Assembly: GCF_003391115.1 (NCBI RefSeq)
Contig: NZ_QTJP01000001.1
Location: forward strand, 1,178,001-1,242,000
Source of the DNA: Sphingomonas crusticola
GTDB taxonomy: Bacteria; Pseudomonadota; Alphaproteobacteria; Sphingomonadales; Sphingomonadaceae
Length of the DNA stretch: 64,000 nucleotides
Direction of reading: 5' to 3'
Positions 18,948 to 26,880 of the stretch are shown here, one piece after another. Numbering within the stretch: the first letter of the stretch is position 1; every line of letters starts with the position of its first letter. The translations under genes were made by a program, and so were the position numbers. Under the pieces are notes generated by a model. That model searched no databases, was not told the DNA's origin, and saw only the letters and a program-made list of their open reading frames with translations.

Positions 18948-18977
18948 TTGACACGGCCGGTCAGGAGCGTGTTTAGG
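18948..18977 (+). promoter_or_regulatory. Candidate promoter of the riboswitch leader
   Basis: A consensus -35 TTGACA sits at 18948-18953. A weak -10 candidate lies at 18971-18977 (GTTTAGG) with 17-18 bases of spacing. Transcription from here would begin just before the cobalamin riboswitch. The -10 match is poor, so only the -35 is well supported. Confidence 0.4.
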
Positions 18978-19170
18978 CGGTGCGTCGAGGTTCTCCGCGC
19001 CAGTAACGGCGAGGAGCCAAGACGGGAAGCCGGTGGCACCCGCGAGGGTGGAGTCCGGCGCTGCCCCCGCAACTGTAAGCGGCGAGCGGCGGTCCATTCA
19101 GGGTCACTGGCGGCAATCGTCGGGAAGGCCGGGACCGACGCGCTGACCCGTAAGCCAGGAGACCTGCCTC
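18978..19170 (+). ncRNA. Cobalamin (adenosylcobalamin) riboswitch
   Basis: The conserved blocks occur in the right order: GAGGTTCTC at about 18987, GGGAAGCCGGTG at 19024-19035, GCTGCCCCCGCAACTGTAAG at about 19060-19079 followed by GCGGCGAG, CACTGGCGGCAATCGTCGGGAAGGC, then GACCCGTAAGCCAGGAGAC with CTGCC near 19145-19168. This is the standard B12 element. It should switch the downstream message off when cobalamin is plentiful. The first good open reading frame downstream is the TonB receptor at 19511, more than 300 bases away, with an additional operator in between. Boundaries are accurate to a few bases. Confidence 0.93.
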
Positions 19171-19281
19171 GTCGCGATAACGTTCCTCGGGCGGGGTGCC
19201 TCGGTGGATCGCCTGCGCGGCTCCACCCTTCTTAGCGTGGATCTCGACCGCGCATGCGCTCTGTCTTGGTCGTCGCCTGTT

Positions 19282-19375
19282 ACCAGGAGAGACGACATTG
19301 ACAGTTTTCCGAGCAAACCTTGCCTCAGCGTCGGCCACGGGCACTCGGCGCGAAGCCGCGTGGCGCAAAATCACC
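19282..19375 (+). pseudogene. Possible remnant of a metE 5' end behind the riboswitch
   Basis: A strong ribosome site (CAGGAGAG at 19284-19291) precedes TTGACAGTT at 19298. The frame from that TTG reads LTVFRANLASASATGTRREA and continues to AWRKI. It loosely resembles the start of cobalamin-independent methionine synthase (T-L-G-P-R-I-G-x-R-R-E-L-K) with the middle scrambled. That gene is a classic target of B12 riboswitches. The frame stays open into the TonB receptor, so an extended receptor N-terminus cannot be excluded, but the receptor signal peptide begins at 19511. This is a suggestion only. Confidence 0.25.
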
Positions 19376-19397
19376 CTTTCGTTTATCCGCAGTAAAC

Positions 19398-19429
19398 TTC
19401 GTATATCGAACTTGACTTCGCATGACGAA
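19398..19429. promoter_or_regulatory. Paired TTCG-N5-CGAA operator, TonB-receptor side
   Basis: TTCGTATATCGAA (19398-19410) and TTCGCATGACGAA (19417-19429) again have centres 19 bp apart with a 6-base linker CTTGAC. A -35-like TTGACT (19412-19417) lies between them, and AATTAT at 19436-19441 is a possible -10. The arrangement is the same as at 18038-18069. It gives the receptor operon its own regulated promoter downstream of the riboswitch. Confidence 0.65.
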
Positions 19430-19510
19430 GCGGGGAATTATGCGCAGGTCTTCGGTACGGTGATGCTTTGCCCAAAGAAGCGCGCCCCCGGGTCGAGAGA
19501 GGGGCGACTG

Positions 19511-21709
19511 ATGATGAAACGGGTATTCTCGGCGCGAGCCATTTTAGCGGGATCGCTGTCCCTGGCCGCCTTGGCAGCCTCCGCCCCGGCCGCCGCGCAG
19601 GATGTTCAGACGTCGCCGAGCAGCGAGGCGGACAGCAACGAGATCGTCGTGACTGCGCTCCGCCGCAACACGCGCCTTCAGGATACACCCGCCGCCATCA
19701 CCGCCTTCGATGCTAAGGCTATCGAATCCGCCGGCATCCAGCGGCCCGCCGACTTCGTCGCGCTGACGTCCAACGTCCAGCTGGTGGAAACGCAGAACGT
19801 CGGCAACGCCTTCGTGATCATCCGCGGCATCACCCAGAATCGCAATTCGGAGCCCTCGGTCGCGGTCGTCGTCGACGGGGTGCAGCAGGTCAATGCCGCC
19901 GAATTCAATCAGGAATTGTTCGACATCGAGCAGATCGAAATCCTTAAAGGCCCACAGGGCGGCCTCTACGGCCGCAACGCGATCGGCGGCGCGATCGTCA
20001 TTACCACGAAGGCGCCGACCGATACGCTCGAGGGCCGGATCATGGCCGGTATCGACAATGGTTTCGGCTATACCGTGCGCGCCGGGCTGAGCGGGCCGCT
20101 AAGCGACACGCTCAAATTCCGCGTGTCGGGCTCGTGGCGCGACACTAACGGCTATATACGCAATACCTACCTCGGCGAGGACGCCGATCCAGTTAAGGAC
20201 CTGTCCCTACGCGCAAAATTGCTGTGGCAGCCGACCGATGCGCTGAGCGTCGACCTGCGTGGCTTCTATTCGAAGCTAAAGACCCAGGCTTTTTATTACA
20301 ACATCGTCAGCGACGTTAACGACACGCACCTGCCGGTGCGCGTCAACAATGCCGGCATCGATAATCGCACCATCTACAACGCATCGGCGAAGATCGATTA
20401 CCAGGCCGATTGGGGTTCGATCCGATCCGTCACGTCCTATGACAAGGTCACCGAAATCCTCACCGGCGACGCGTTCGACTTCCTGCCGATCAAGGAATCG
20501 CTATTCTACTTCCTGCTGGGGACCGATCTCAATCAAAGCCAATATCTCAACGTCAAAGCGGTGAGCGAGGATCTGCGCATCTCCTCGCCCGACAAGCAGA
20601 AGTTGCAATGGTCAATCGGTACCTACCTTATCCATACCGACCGTTATATCTCGACCGGCAATCTGGTCGACACCGGTGCCGGCGTCTTCCCCGTCTATCG
20701 CACGCCGAGCACCAACCCGCTCAACCCGCAGGCGACCTTCCTCGCCGACAGCCAGAAGAATTTCGCGTGGGCAGTCTATGGCGGGCTTGGCTATGAATTC
20801 TCCGACGCACTGCGGATCGACAGCTCGCTTCGCTACGATCACGACCATCGCCGTAACACCACGCTGACGCCACCCGCCTTCATCCCGGTGGTGACGGGTT
20901 TCCCGGCCGGCACCTCCGGCGAAGTGCGCGGCGAATCCTTCTCGGCCTGGCAGCCCAAGGTCACCGTCACCTGGAAGCCCGAGAAGAATTTGACTGTTTA
21001 CGGCGGCTATAGCCGCGGCTTCCGTTCGGGCGGCTTCAACCAGACGGGTGTCGGTGCGGTCGCGGCGGGGACCGGCGTGGTCGGCGTTGGCGACGTCTAC
21101 AAGGCCGAGACGGCCGATACGTTCGAGCTCGGCTTCAAGAGCACGCTGCTCCACAATCTGATGACCTTCAACGCCAGCGCCTACACCACGCAGTCCAAGA
21201 ACGGCTATTTCTTCGTCTTCCTGGCGGCCAACTCGACCCAGAATCTGGGGAATGTGGCGAAGACCCGGCTGCGCGGTTTCGAGCTGGAGAGCACGCTTCA
21301 TCCCGCGCGCGGCCTGGACCTGAACGCGGCGCTCGGCCTCACCTATTCGAAGATCAAGAGCTTCCCCGATCCCACGGTGATCGGCAACGAAGCCCCGTTC
21401 ATCTCGCGCTATACGTTCAACCTTGGCGGCCAATATGAATCACGGTTGGGCGACAGCGATATGAAGGGCCGGCTGCGGATCGACTATCGCCGGATCGGGC
21501 GCACCTGGTTCGACGTACCCAATTCGACTTCGCGCGACCCCGTCGATCTGGTCGACGCCCGTGCCTCGGTCGAGCAGGGAAAGTGGACGCTCACCGCCTT
21601 TGCCGAAAATCTGTTCAACAAGAAATATAACGCGGAATTCTCGCCCGGGGGCTTCGTCTTCAAGGCGCGGCCGCGTGTCTACGGGCTGGAAGGCACGATC
21701 AAGTTTTAA
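19511..21709 (+). CDS. TonB-dependent outer-membrane receptor
   Basis: 732 residues from ATG 19511 (ATG 19514 is equally possible), with GAGAGGGG upstream. The signal peptide MMKRVFSARAILAGSLSLAA ends near AAAQ at residue 30. The plug domain follows: EIVVTALRRNTRLQDTPAAI near 45, VIIRGITQNRNSEPSVAVVVDGV, then GPQGGLYGRNAIGGAIVITTKAP. The rest is a 22-strand-type barrel ending in aromatic F. It is of the general iron-complex/FecA-like sphingomonad class and longer than BtuB (about 600 residues), so despite the cobalamin riboswitch a B12 substrate is not proven. It heads an operon of quinone reductase, VOC protein, hydrolase, two MetE-like proteins and PurU, and probably imports their substrate. 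Confidence 0.88.
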   Translation: MMKRVFSARAILAGSLSLAALAASAPAAAQDVQTSPSSEADSNEIVVTALRRNTRLQDTPAAITAFDAKAIESAGIQRPADFVALTSNVQLVETQNVGNAFVIIRGITQNRNSEPSVAVVVDGVQQVNAAEFNQELFDIEQIEILKGPQGGLYGRNAIGGAIVITTKAPTDTLEGRIMAGIDNGFGYTVRAGLSGPLSDTLKFRVSGSWRDTNGYIRNTYLGEDADPVKDLSLRAKLLWQPTDALSVDLRGFYSKLKTQAFYYNIVSDVNDTHLPVRVNNAGIDNRTIYNASAKIDYQADWGSIRSVTSYDKVTEILTGDAFDFLPIKESLFYFLLGTDLNQSQYLNVKAVSEDLRISSPDKQKLQWSIGTYLIHTDRYISTGNLVDTGAGVFPVYRTPSTNPLNPQATFLADSQKNFAWAVYGGLGYEFSDALRIDSSLRYDHDHRRNTTLTPPAFIPVVTGFPAGTSGEVRGESFSAWQPKVTVTWKPEKNLTVYGGYSRGFRSGGFNQTGVGAVAAGTGVVGVGDVYKAETADTFELGFKSTLLHNLMTFNASAYTTQSKNGYFFVFLAANSTQNLGNVAKTRLRGFELESTLHPARGLDLNAALGLTYSKIKSFPDPTVIGNEAPFISRYTFNLGGQYESRLGDSDMKGRLRIDYRRIGRTWFDVPNSTSRDPVDLVDARASVEQGKWTLTAFAENLFNKKYNAEFSPGGFVFKARPRVYGLEGTIKF

Positions 21710-21732
21710 CGCGCCCTAACCAAGGACGATAA

Positions 21733-22350
21733 GTGACCCGTATCCTGATCCTCTATTATTCGTCCTACGGCCACATCGAGACGATGGCGCACGCGGTTGC
21801 CGAGGGGGCACGCGGCGTGCCGGGATGCGAAGTGGTGTTGAAGCGCATTCCGGAAACAATGGCTGAGGCGCAGGCGCGCGCGGCAGGCATGAAGGTCGAA
21901 CAGGACGCGCCGATCGCGATCCCGGAAGAACTTGGCGATTATGATGCCATCATCTTCGGCACGCCGACCCGCTTCGGCAATATGGCGGCGCAGATGCGCA
22001 CCTTCCTCGACCAGACCGGGCCGCTGTGGATGACCGGCGCGCTGGTCGGGAAGGTCGGCAGCGTGTTTGCCAGCACGGCCAGCCAGCATGGCGGGCAAGA
22101 AACCACGATTACGTCGTTTCACACGACGCTATTCCACCATGGCATGGTCGTGGTCGGGCTGCCCTACAGCTTTGCCGGCAACACCATCATGACCGAAATC
22201 AGCGGTGGCACACCCTATGGCGCGACCACGATCGCGGGCGGGGACGGCAGCCGATTGCCAAGCGGCAACGAGCTTGCTGGCGCACGCTTCCAGGGTGATC
22301 ATGTCGCCAGAATAGCGCGCAAACTTGCGGCCACATCCCCTGCCGATTGA
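21733..22350 (+). CDS. WrbA-type NAD(P)H:quinone oxidoreductase
   Basis: 205 residues from GTG 21733. A flavodoxin-fold FMN enzyme: FMN-binding YYSSYGHIE near residue 8, [20 protein letters not shown] near 76-95, then [12 protein letters not shown] and [15 protein letters not shown], all typical of WrbA. WrbA proteins reduce quinones to hydroquinones by two electrons in the cytoplasm and form tetramers. It is second in the TonB-receptor operon, 23 bases after the receptor stop. In this setting it might keep an aromatic or quinone intermediate reduced for the next enzymes; that role is inferred from gene order. Confidence 0.88.
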   Translation: MTRILILYYSSYGHIETMAHAVAEGARGVPGCEVVLKRIPETMAEAQARAAGMKVEQDAPIAIPEELGDYDAIIFGTPTRFGNMAAQMRTFLDQTGPLWMTGALVGKVGSVFASTASQHGGQETTITSFHTTLFHHGMVVVGLPYSFAGNTIMTEISGGTPYGATTIAGGDGSRLPSGNELAGARFQGDHVARIARKLAATSPAD

Positions 22351-22372
22351 CCGACCCGATAGGAGCCCGACC

Positions 22373-22924
22373 ATGAACGCCTCCCTCCCCAGCCGCCTTC
22401 ACCACACCGCCTATGTCTGCAAGGATCTGGAAGCGACCCGGCATTTCTACGAGGATATCCTCGGCTTCCCGCTGGTCGCCACCTGGTGCGAGCAGGAGGA
22501 ATTGTTCGGCAAGGAGCGCACCTATTGCCACTGCTTCTTTGGCCTAGCCGATGGCAGCGCGCTCGCCTTCTTCACCTTTGCCGACGCCGACGATCAGGCC
22601 GAATTCGGGCCCGAGCTCCCGCCCAGCCCGTTTCGCCACATCGCGCTCAACGTCGATGCGGCGTTGCAGGCCGATCTGGAGCGGCGGATCATCGAAGCGG
22701 GTATCGAGCCGCCGGGACGTTATGTCCTCGAACATGGCTATTGCCGGTCGATCTACGTGGTCGATCCCGACGGCATGATCGTGGAATTCACATGCGATTC
22801 GGTACGCGCGGACGAGATCAACGCCGCACGCCTGAAGGATGCCCATTCGGAACTGAAGCGGTGGCTGGCGGGCGATCATCGTCCGAACAATGACGTGCGG
22901 CACATCCTTGAAGGCGCGCGGTGA
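22373..22924 (+). CDS. VOC-superfamily (glyoxalase/dioxygenase-fold) protein
   Basis: 183 residues from ATG 22373, with AGGAG upstream. Two beta-alpha-beta-beta-beta modules are visible. Candidate metal ligands are the His of LHHTAYVCKDLEATRHFYEDILGF style module 1, the His of FRHIALNV in module 2, and the Glu of MIVEFTCD near the end, giving a 2-His-1-Glu set. Such proteins include extradiol dioxygenases, glyoxalase I and epimerases. The pair of aromatic residues and several cysteines near residues 37-50 (TWCEQEELFGKERTYCHC) is unusual. In an operon with a quinone reductase and an alpha/beta hydrolase, ring cleavage is a plausible role, but the reaction cannot be assigned from sequence. Confidence 0.75.
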   Translation: MNASLPSRLHHTAYVCKDLEATRHFYEDILGFPLVATWCEQEELFGKERTYCHCFFGLADGSALAFFTFADADDQAEFGPELPPSPFRHIALNVDAALQADLERRIIEAGIEPPGRYVLEHGYCRSIYVVDPDGMIVEFTCDSVRADEINAARLKDAHSELKRWLAGDHRPNNDVRHILEGAR

Positions 22925-22957
22925 GGCCCGACACGCCCCGAACCCTTAGCCACCGCA

Positions 22958-23776
22958 ATGCAGGGGGCTGAGCCGGCCCCCGTCCGCCGTGTGGTACCGA
23001 TCATGCGGCATGTCGATGTCGATGTCGGTGACGGCGCGCTCCGCACGCTTGTCGCGGGTGCGGGGCCGGAGGTCGTCATGCTGCATGGTTGGACGCTCGA
23101 TCACCGCAGTTGGTTGCCGCAGCTGCCGCTGGCCGATGAGTTCCGTCTCGTGCTTCCCGATCGCCGTGGCTTCGGGCGCTCGACGGCACCAGCTGGCCTG
23201 GCGGCCGAATGGCGCGATGTCGATTGCCTGGTCGACAGCGACCCGTTCGTCCTGGTCGGTCTTTCGCAAGGCGCCAGCGTGGCGCTCGATTATGCCCGCC
23301 ACAGGCCGAGCCGGCTGGCGGCGCTGGTCCTCGTCGGGGCTCCGCTTCATGGCGCTGTAGCGCATCAGGACGCGGAGCGGCTTATACCGCGCGATCACTA
23401 TGCCGAGCTGGTGCGGACGGGACAGCTGGCGGCGATGAAGTCCGACTGGGCCGCCCATCCGTTGGTCCGCGCCAGCCCCGCCGCCGCGCCGCTGCTCGCC
23501 GCCATGTTGAACGACTATGACGGACGCGACCTCCTGGAGCGCTCCGGCCCGATTGCGATCCGCCTGGCCGACATTGCCGCGCTGCCAATGCCCGTGCTGG
23601 CGATTGCCGGCACGAAGGACACCGAATGGCGGCGACGTATTGCTCAGTTCATTGGCGTCACCGCGCCCCGTGGACAGGCTGCCGTGATCGACGGTGCCGG
23701 GCACCTCTGCAATCTCGACAATCCTGGCCGGTTCAACCTGATCCTGGCCGAATTTCTTTCCTCGATCCTCCATTAA
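22958..23776 (+). CDS. Alpha/beta-fold hydrolase
   Basis: 272 residues from ATG 22958; ATG 23003 (MRHVDVDVGDG) would give 257 and neither has a good ribosome site. The fold landmarks are MLHGWTLDHRSW (oxyanion HG near 43), GLSQGAS with nucleophile Ser103, GTKDTEW with the acid Asp, and GAGHLCNLDNP with the catalytic His. Family members hydrolyse esters, lactones or C-C bonds of meta-cleavage products. It lies 33 bases after the VOC gene and 15 before the first MetE-like gene. No signal peptide, so it acts in the cytoplasm. Substrate unknown. Confidence 0.85.
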   Translation: MQGAEPAPVRRVVPIMRHVDVDVGDGALRTLVAGAGPEVVMLHGWTLDHRSWLPQLPLADEFRLVLPDRRGFGRSTAPAGLAAEWRDVDCLVDSDPFVLVGLSQGASVALDYARHRPSRLAALVLVGAPLHGAVAHQDAERLIPRDHYAELVRTGQLAAMKSDWAAHPLVRASPAAAPLLAAMLNDYDGRDLLERSGPIAIRLADIAALPMPVLAIAGTKDTEWRRRIAQFIGVTAPRGQAAVIDGAGHLCNLDNPGRFNLILAEFLSSILH

Positions 23777-23791
23777 AGGGCCCGATCCGCC

Positions 23792-24814
23792 ATGCTCCTC
23801 CCTACTTCGCTCGTCGGCTCTTACACCCAGCCCGATTGGCTGATCGACAAGGTCAAGCTCGCCGGCCGCTTCCCGCCGCGCGTGCGCGCGACCGAATTGT
23901 GGCGCGTCGCTCCGGAATGGCGCGAGCAGGCATTCGACGATGCAACCATCCTGGCAATCCGCGATCAGGAGCGGGCCGGCCTCGACATTATCACCGATGG
24001 CGAGATGCGCCGCGAAAGCTATTCGAACCGGTTCGCAACCGCGCTGGAAGGGGTTGATCTGGACAATCCCGGAGTGGCGCTCGATCGCAGCGGGGAGCCT
24101 AACCCGGTTCCTCGCGTGACCGGCAAGATCCGCCGTAAGCATGCGGTGGAAACGCGCGACGTCGCTTTCCTGCGTGCCAATACCGATCGCATGATCAAGA
24201 TCACCGTGCCCGGGCCCTTCACGATGGCACAACAGGCGCAGAATGATTTCTACGCCGACGAAGCCGAAATGGCCCACGATTATGCCGTCGCCGTCAATGC
24301 CGAGATCAAGGACTTGTTCGACGCCGGCGCCGACATCGTCCAGATCGACGAGCCCTATATGCAGGCACGTCCCGAAAAGGCGCGCGCGTTCGGCCTGGCG
24401 GCCTTGAAGACCGCGCTGGAGGGCGTCACGGGGCGCACCGCTTTGCATATCTGCTTCGGCTATGCCGCGCTGATCCATGAGCGGCCCGAGGGCTATAATT
24501 TCCTGCCCGAACTTGCCGACACCGACCTCAACGACATCTCCATCGAGACCGCCCAGTCGAACCTGGACTGCCGCATCCTCGACAAGCTCACCGGCAAGAC
24601 GATCATTCTCGGCGTGCTCGATCTTTCGACGCACGAGATCGAGAGCCCCGAGACGGTGGCAAGCCGCATCCGTCGCGCGTTGCCCCACGTCGCTGCCGAA
24701 CGGCTGGTGATCGCGCCGGATTGCGGGCTCAAATACCTGCCGCGCGACGTCGCCTTCGGCAAGATGAAGGCGATGGCGGACGGTGCCGCGATCGTGCGGG
24801 CAGAAATCGCATGA
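23792..24814 (+). CDS. Short MetE-like zinc methyltransferase-family protein A
   Basis: 340 residues: it matches only the C-terminal catalytic half of cobalamin-independent methionine synthase (MetE, about 750 residues). The zinc ligands are kept, His219-x-Cys221 (LHICFGY) and Cys311 (PDCGL), and so is IDEP with Glu187. The N-terminal folate-binding half is absent. Short homologues include core-MetE methyltransferases and epoxyalkane:CoM transferase, all of which activate a thiol on zinc. Its stop overlaps the start of protein B as ATGA, so the two are made together and may form a pair. The presence of PurU downstream suggests folate one-carbon chemistry. The methyl donor and thiol acceptor are unknown. 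Confidence 0.8.
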   Translation: MLLPTSLVGSYTQPDWLIDKVKLAGRFPPRVRATELWRVAPEWREQAFDDATILAIRDQERAGLDIITDGEMRRESYSNRFATALEGVDLDNPGVALDRSGEPNPVPRVTGKIRRKHAVETRDVAFLRANTDRMIKITVPGPFTMAQQAQNDFYADEAEMAHDYAVAVNAEIKDLFDAGADIVQIDEPYMQARPEKARAFGLAALKTALEGVTGRTALHICFGYAALIHERPEGYNFLPELADTDLNDISIETAQSNLDCRILDKLTGKTIILGVLDLSTHEIESPETVASRIRRALPHVAAERLVIAPDCGLKYLPRDVAFGKMKAMADGAAIVRAEIA

Positions 24815-25947
24815 GCGCAGGGCGTTTCCTCACCACCCACGTCGGCAGCCTGCCGCGTCAGGACGATCTGATCGCTTTGATGTTCGCCAAGGAAGAAGGG
24901 TTGCCGCTCGATCCCGCTGCCGTCGCAGCACGGATCGAAGAGGCGGTCGACCATGTCGTTACCAAACAGGCCGAGGCCGGGGTCGACATCGTCAATGATG
25001 GTGAACAATCGAAGCCAAGCTACGCGACCTATATCAAGGATCGGCTGAACGGCTTCGGCGGAACCGGCAACAGCTATGTGTTTGCCGACGTTGAGGACTT
25101 CCCTGGCGTCAAGGCGCGGATCACTGGCGATGCCGGCCGCAAGCATCGCAAGACCCCCGCCTGCAACGCACCCATCACGGTCAAGGACATGACGGCGGTG
25201 GAGCGCGACACGCAGACGCTCAACGCCTCGGTTGCGCGGCACGAGGGGCATCAAGCCTTCATGAGCGCGGCCTCGCCGGGCGTGACCGCCTTGTTCTTCG
25301 CCAACGAATATTATGACAGCGACGAAGACTATCTGTTCGCACTCGCAGAGGGATTGCGGCACGAATATGAGGCGATCGCCGCCGCGGGCATCACGCTGCA
25401 GATCGACTGCCCCGATCTCGCCATGGGGCGCCACACCCAGTTCCGCGATCTGACGCTCGCCCAGTTCCGCGACCGGATGATGCTCAATATCGAAGCACTC
25501 AATCGCGCCACGATCAACATTCCGGAAAGTCAGCTGCGCATGCACATGTGCTGGGGCAATTATCCCGGGCCGCACCATTGCGACGTGCCATTCAAGGACA
25601 TCATCGATCTGGTGTGGCGCGCCCGGCCGCACGCCATCCAGTTCGAAGCGGCCAATCCACGCCATGCGCATGAATTCGAGATGTTCGAGGGCAATGGCGT
25701 GCCGGAGGGCAAGGTGCTGATCCCCGGCGTTGTCGAATGCCAGTCAAACTATATCGAACATCCCGAACTGATCGCCCAGCGCATCGGCCGCTACGCCGAT
25801 CTGGTCGGGCGCGACAATGTGATGGCGGGGGTCGATTGCGGCTTCTCGGTCCACGTCGGATCGGGCGGGGTCGATCGCGACATCGTCTGGGCCAAGCTCG
25901 CCGCACTGGCCGAGGGCGCCCGGCTGGCGAGCGCGAAATATTGGTAA
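24811..25947 (+). CDS. Short MetE-like zinc methyltransferase-family protein B
   Basis: 378 residues from ATG 24811, overlapping the stop of protein A by 4 bases; the longer frame from 24721 is the shadow of A. It opens with FLTTHVGSLPR, typical of the methionine-synthase-II-like family. Zinc ligands are His245-x-Cys247 (MHMCWGN) and Cys343 (VDCGFS). Where protein A and MetE have IDEP, this protein reads IDCPDLA (198-204), so an active-site acid is replaced. It also has a long insertion around residues 85-145 rich in charged residues. The two proteins are diverged rather than recent duplicates and may act on different steps or as a heteromer. Confidence 0.8.
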   Translation: MSAGRFLTTHVGSLPRQDDLIALMFAKEEGLPLDPAAVAARIEEAVDHVVTKQAEAGVDIVNDGEQSKPSYATYIKDRLNGFGGTGNSYVFADVEDFPGVKARITGDAGRKHRKTPACNAPITVKDMTAVERDTQTLNASVARHEGHQAFMSAASPGVTALFFANEYYDSDEDYLFALAEGLRHEYEAIAAAGITLQIDCPDLAMGRHTQFRDLTLAQFRDRMMLNIEALNRATINIPESQLRMHMCWGNYPGPHHCDVPFKDIIDLVWRARPHAIQFEAANPRHAHEFEMFEGNGVPEGKVLIPGVVECQSNYIEHPELIAQRIGRYADLVGRDNVMAGVDCGFSVHVGSGGVDRDIVWAKLAALAEGARLASAKYW

Positions 25948-25988
25948 GACGACCGCGCTTCCTGTGAACCGACGCGGGACCTGCATCC

Positions 25989-26846
25989 ATGAACGACAGC
26001 TACATCCTTACTTTGTCCTGCCTCGATCATCCCGGCATCGTGGCGGCGGTTTCGACTGTGCTCGCCCGCCACGGCGCCAACATCCTTGAGGCGCAGCAAT
26101 TCGATGACCTGCTGTCGGGACGCTTCTTCATGCGTGTCGAATTCGTCTTGATCGAAGGCGCGCCATATCAGGCGCTACGCGATGCGTTTGACGAGGTGGC
26201 CGCCGACCACGATCTGACCTTCAGCATGCGCGCCGCCAGCCATCGCAAGCGCGTATTGCTGCTGGTCAGCAAGTTCGACCATTGCCTCGCCGACCTGATG
26301 TACCGCTGGAAGATCGGTGAGCTGGCGATGGAGCCGGTCGGCATCATCTCCAATCACCCGCGCGAGACTTTTGCCCACCTCGATTTCGCCGGAGTGCCCT
26401 TCCACCATCTCGCCTTTAGCGAGCCGGGAAAAACGACGCAGGAGGCGCAAATACGGGCCATCGCCGAGGAAACCGGCGCCGAGCTGATCGTGCTGGCGCG
26501 GTTCATGCAAATTTTGTCCGACGATCTGGCGGAAGCGTTTGCCGGCCGCTGCATCAATATCCACCACAGCTTCCTGCCCGGCTTCAAGGGTGCCAAACCC
26601 TATCATCAGGCGCACCGCCGCGGGGTGAAGCTGATCGGCGCCACCGCCCATTTCGTAACGGCCGAGCTCGACGAAGGGCCGATCATCGAGCAGGACGTGG
26701 AGCATGTCAGCCACCGTGACACGCCGAACGATCTGGTGCGCAAAGGCCGGGAAATCGAGCGGCGCGTGCTGGCACGCGCGGTGCGCGCGTACCTCGAGGA
26801 TCGCGTGCTCCTGAATGGCGGCACGACGGTGGTGTTCGCGGAATAA
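25989..26846 (+). CDS. purU: Formyltetrahydrofolate deformylase
   Basis: 285 residues, the normal PurU length. An N-terminal ACT domain ([20 protein letters not shown]) precedes the formyltransferase-fold domain with [20 protein letters not shown], the catalytic [17 protein letters not shown] and the [20 protein letters not shown] segment. PurU hydrolyses 10-formyl-THF to formate and THF. In Sphingobium lignin degraders PurU-type genes accompany folate-dependent O-demethylation, where it regenerates THF. Here it is the last gene of the TonB-receptor operon, 41 bases after MetE-like B, which ties that operon to one-carbon release. Confidence 0.93.
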   Translation: MNDSYILTLSCLDHPGIVAAVSTVLARHGANILEAQQFDDLLSGRFFMRVEFVLIEGAPYQALRDAFDEVAADHDLTFSMRAASHRKRVLLLVSKFDHCLADLMYRWKIGELAMEPVGIISNHPRETFAHLDFAGVPFHHLAFSEPGKTTQEAQIRAIAEETGAELIVLARFMQILSDDLAEAFAGRCINIHHSFLPGFKGAKPYHQAHRRGVKLIGATAHFVTAELDEGPIIEQDVEHVSHRDTPNDLVRKGREIERRVLARAVRAYLEDRVLLNGGTTVVFAE

Positions 26847-26880
26847 CCGCAGCCCGCTAACGGCCGGCCGCGGCCGCTTC

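Noticed and set aside
19298-19510. TTG 19298 as the true start of the TonB receptor
   Set aside because: The in-frame extension would put about 70 residues before a clear signal peptide and run across an operator; ATG 19511 with GAGAGGGG is better.
19511-21709. Assignment of the TonB receptor as BtuB because of the cobalamin riboswitch
   Set aside because: It is much longer than BtuB, has its own IclR-type operator, and is followed by catabolic genes; B12 transport remains only a possibility.
22946-25671. Long minus-strand open frames opposite the hydrolase and MetE-like genes
   Set aside because: They mirror the codon pattern of strong plus-strand genes in GC-rich DNA and show no domain-like sequence.
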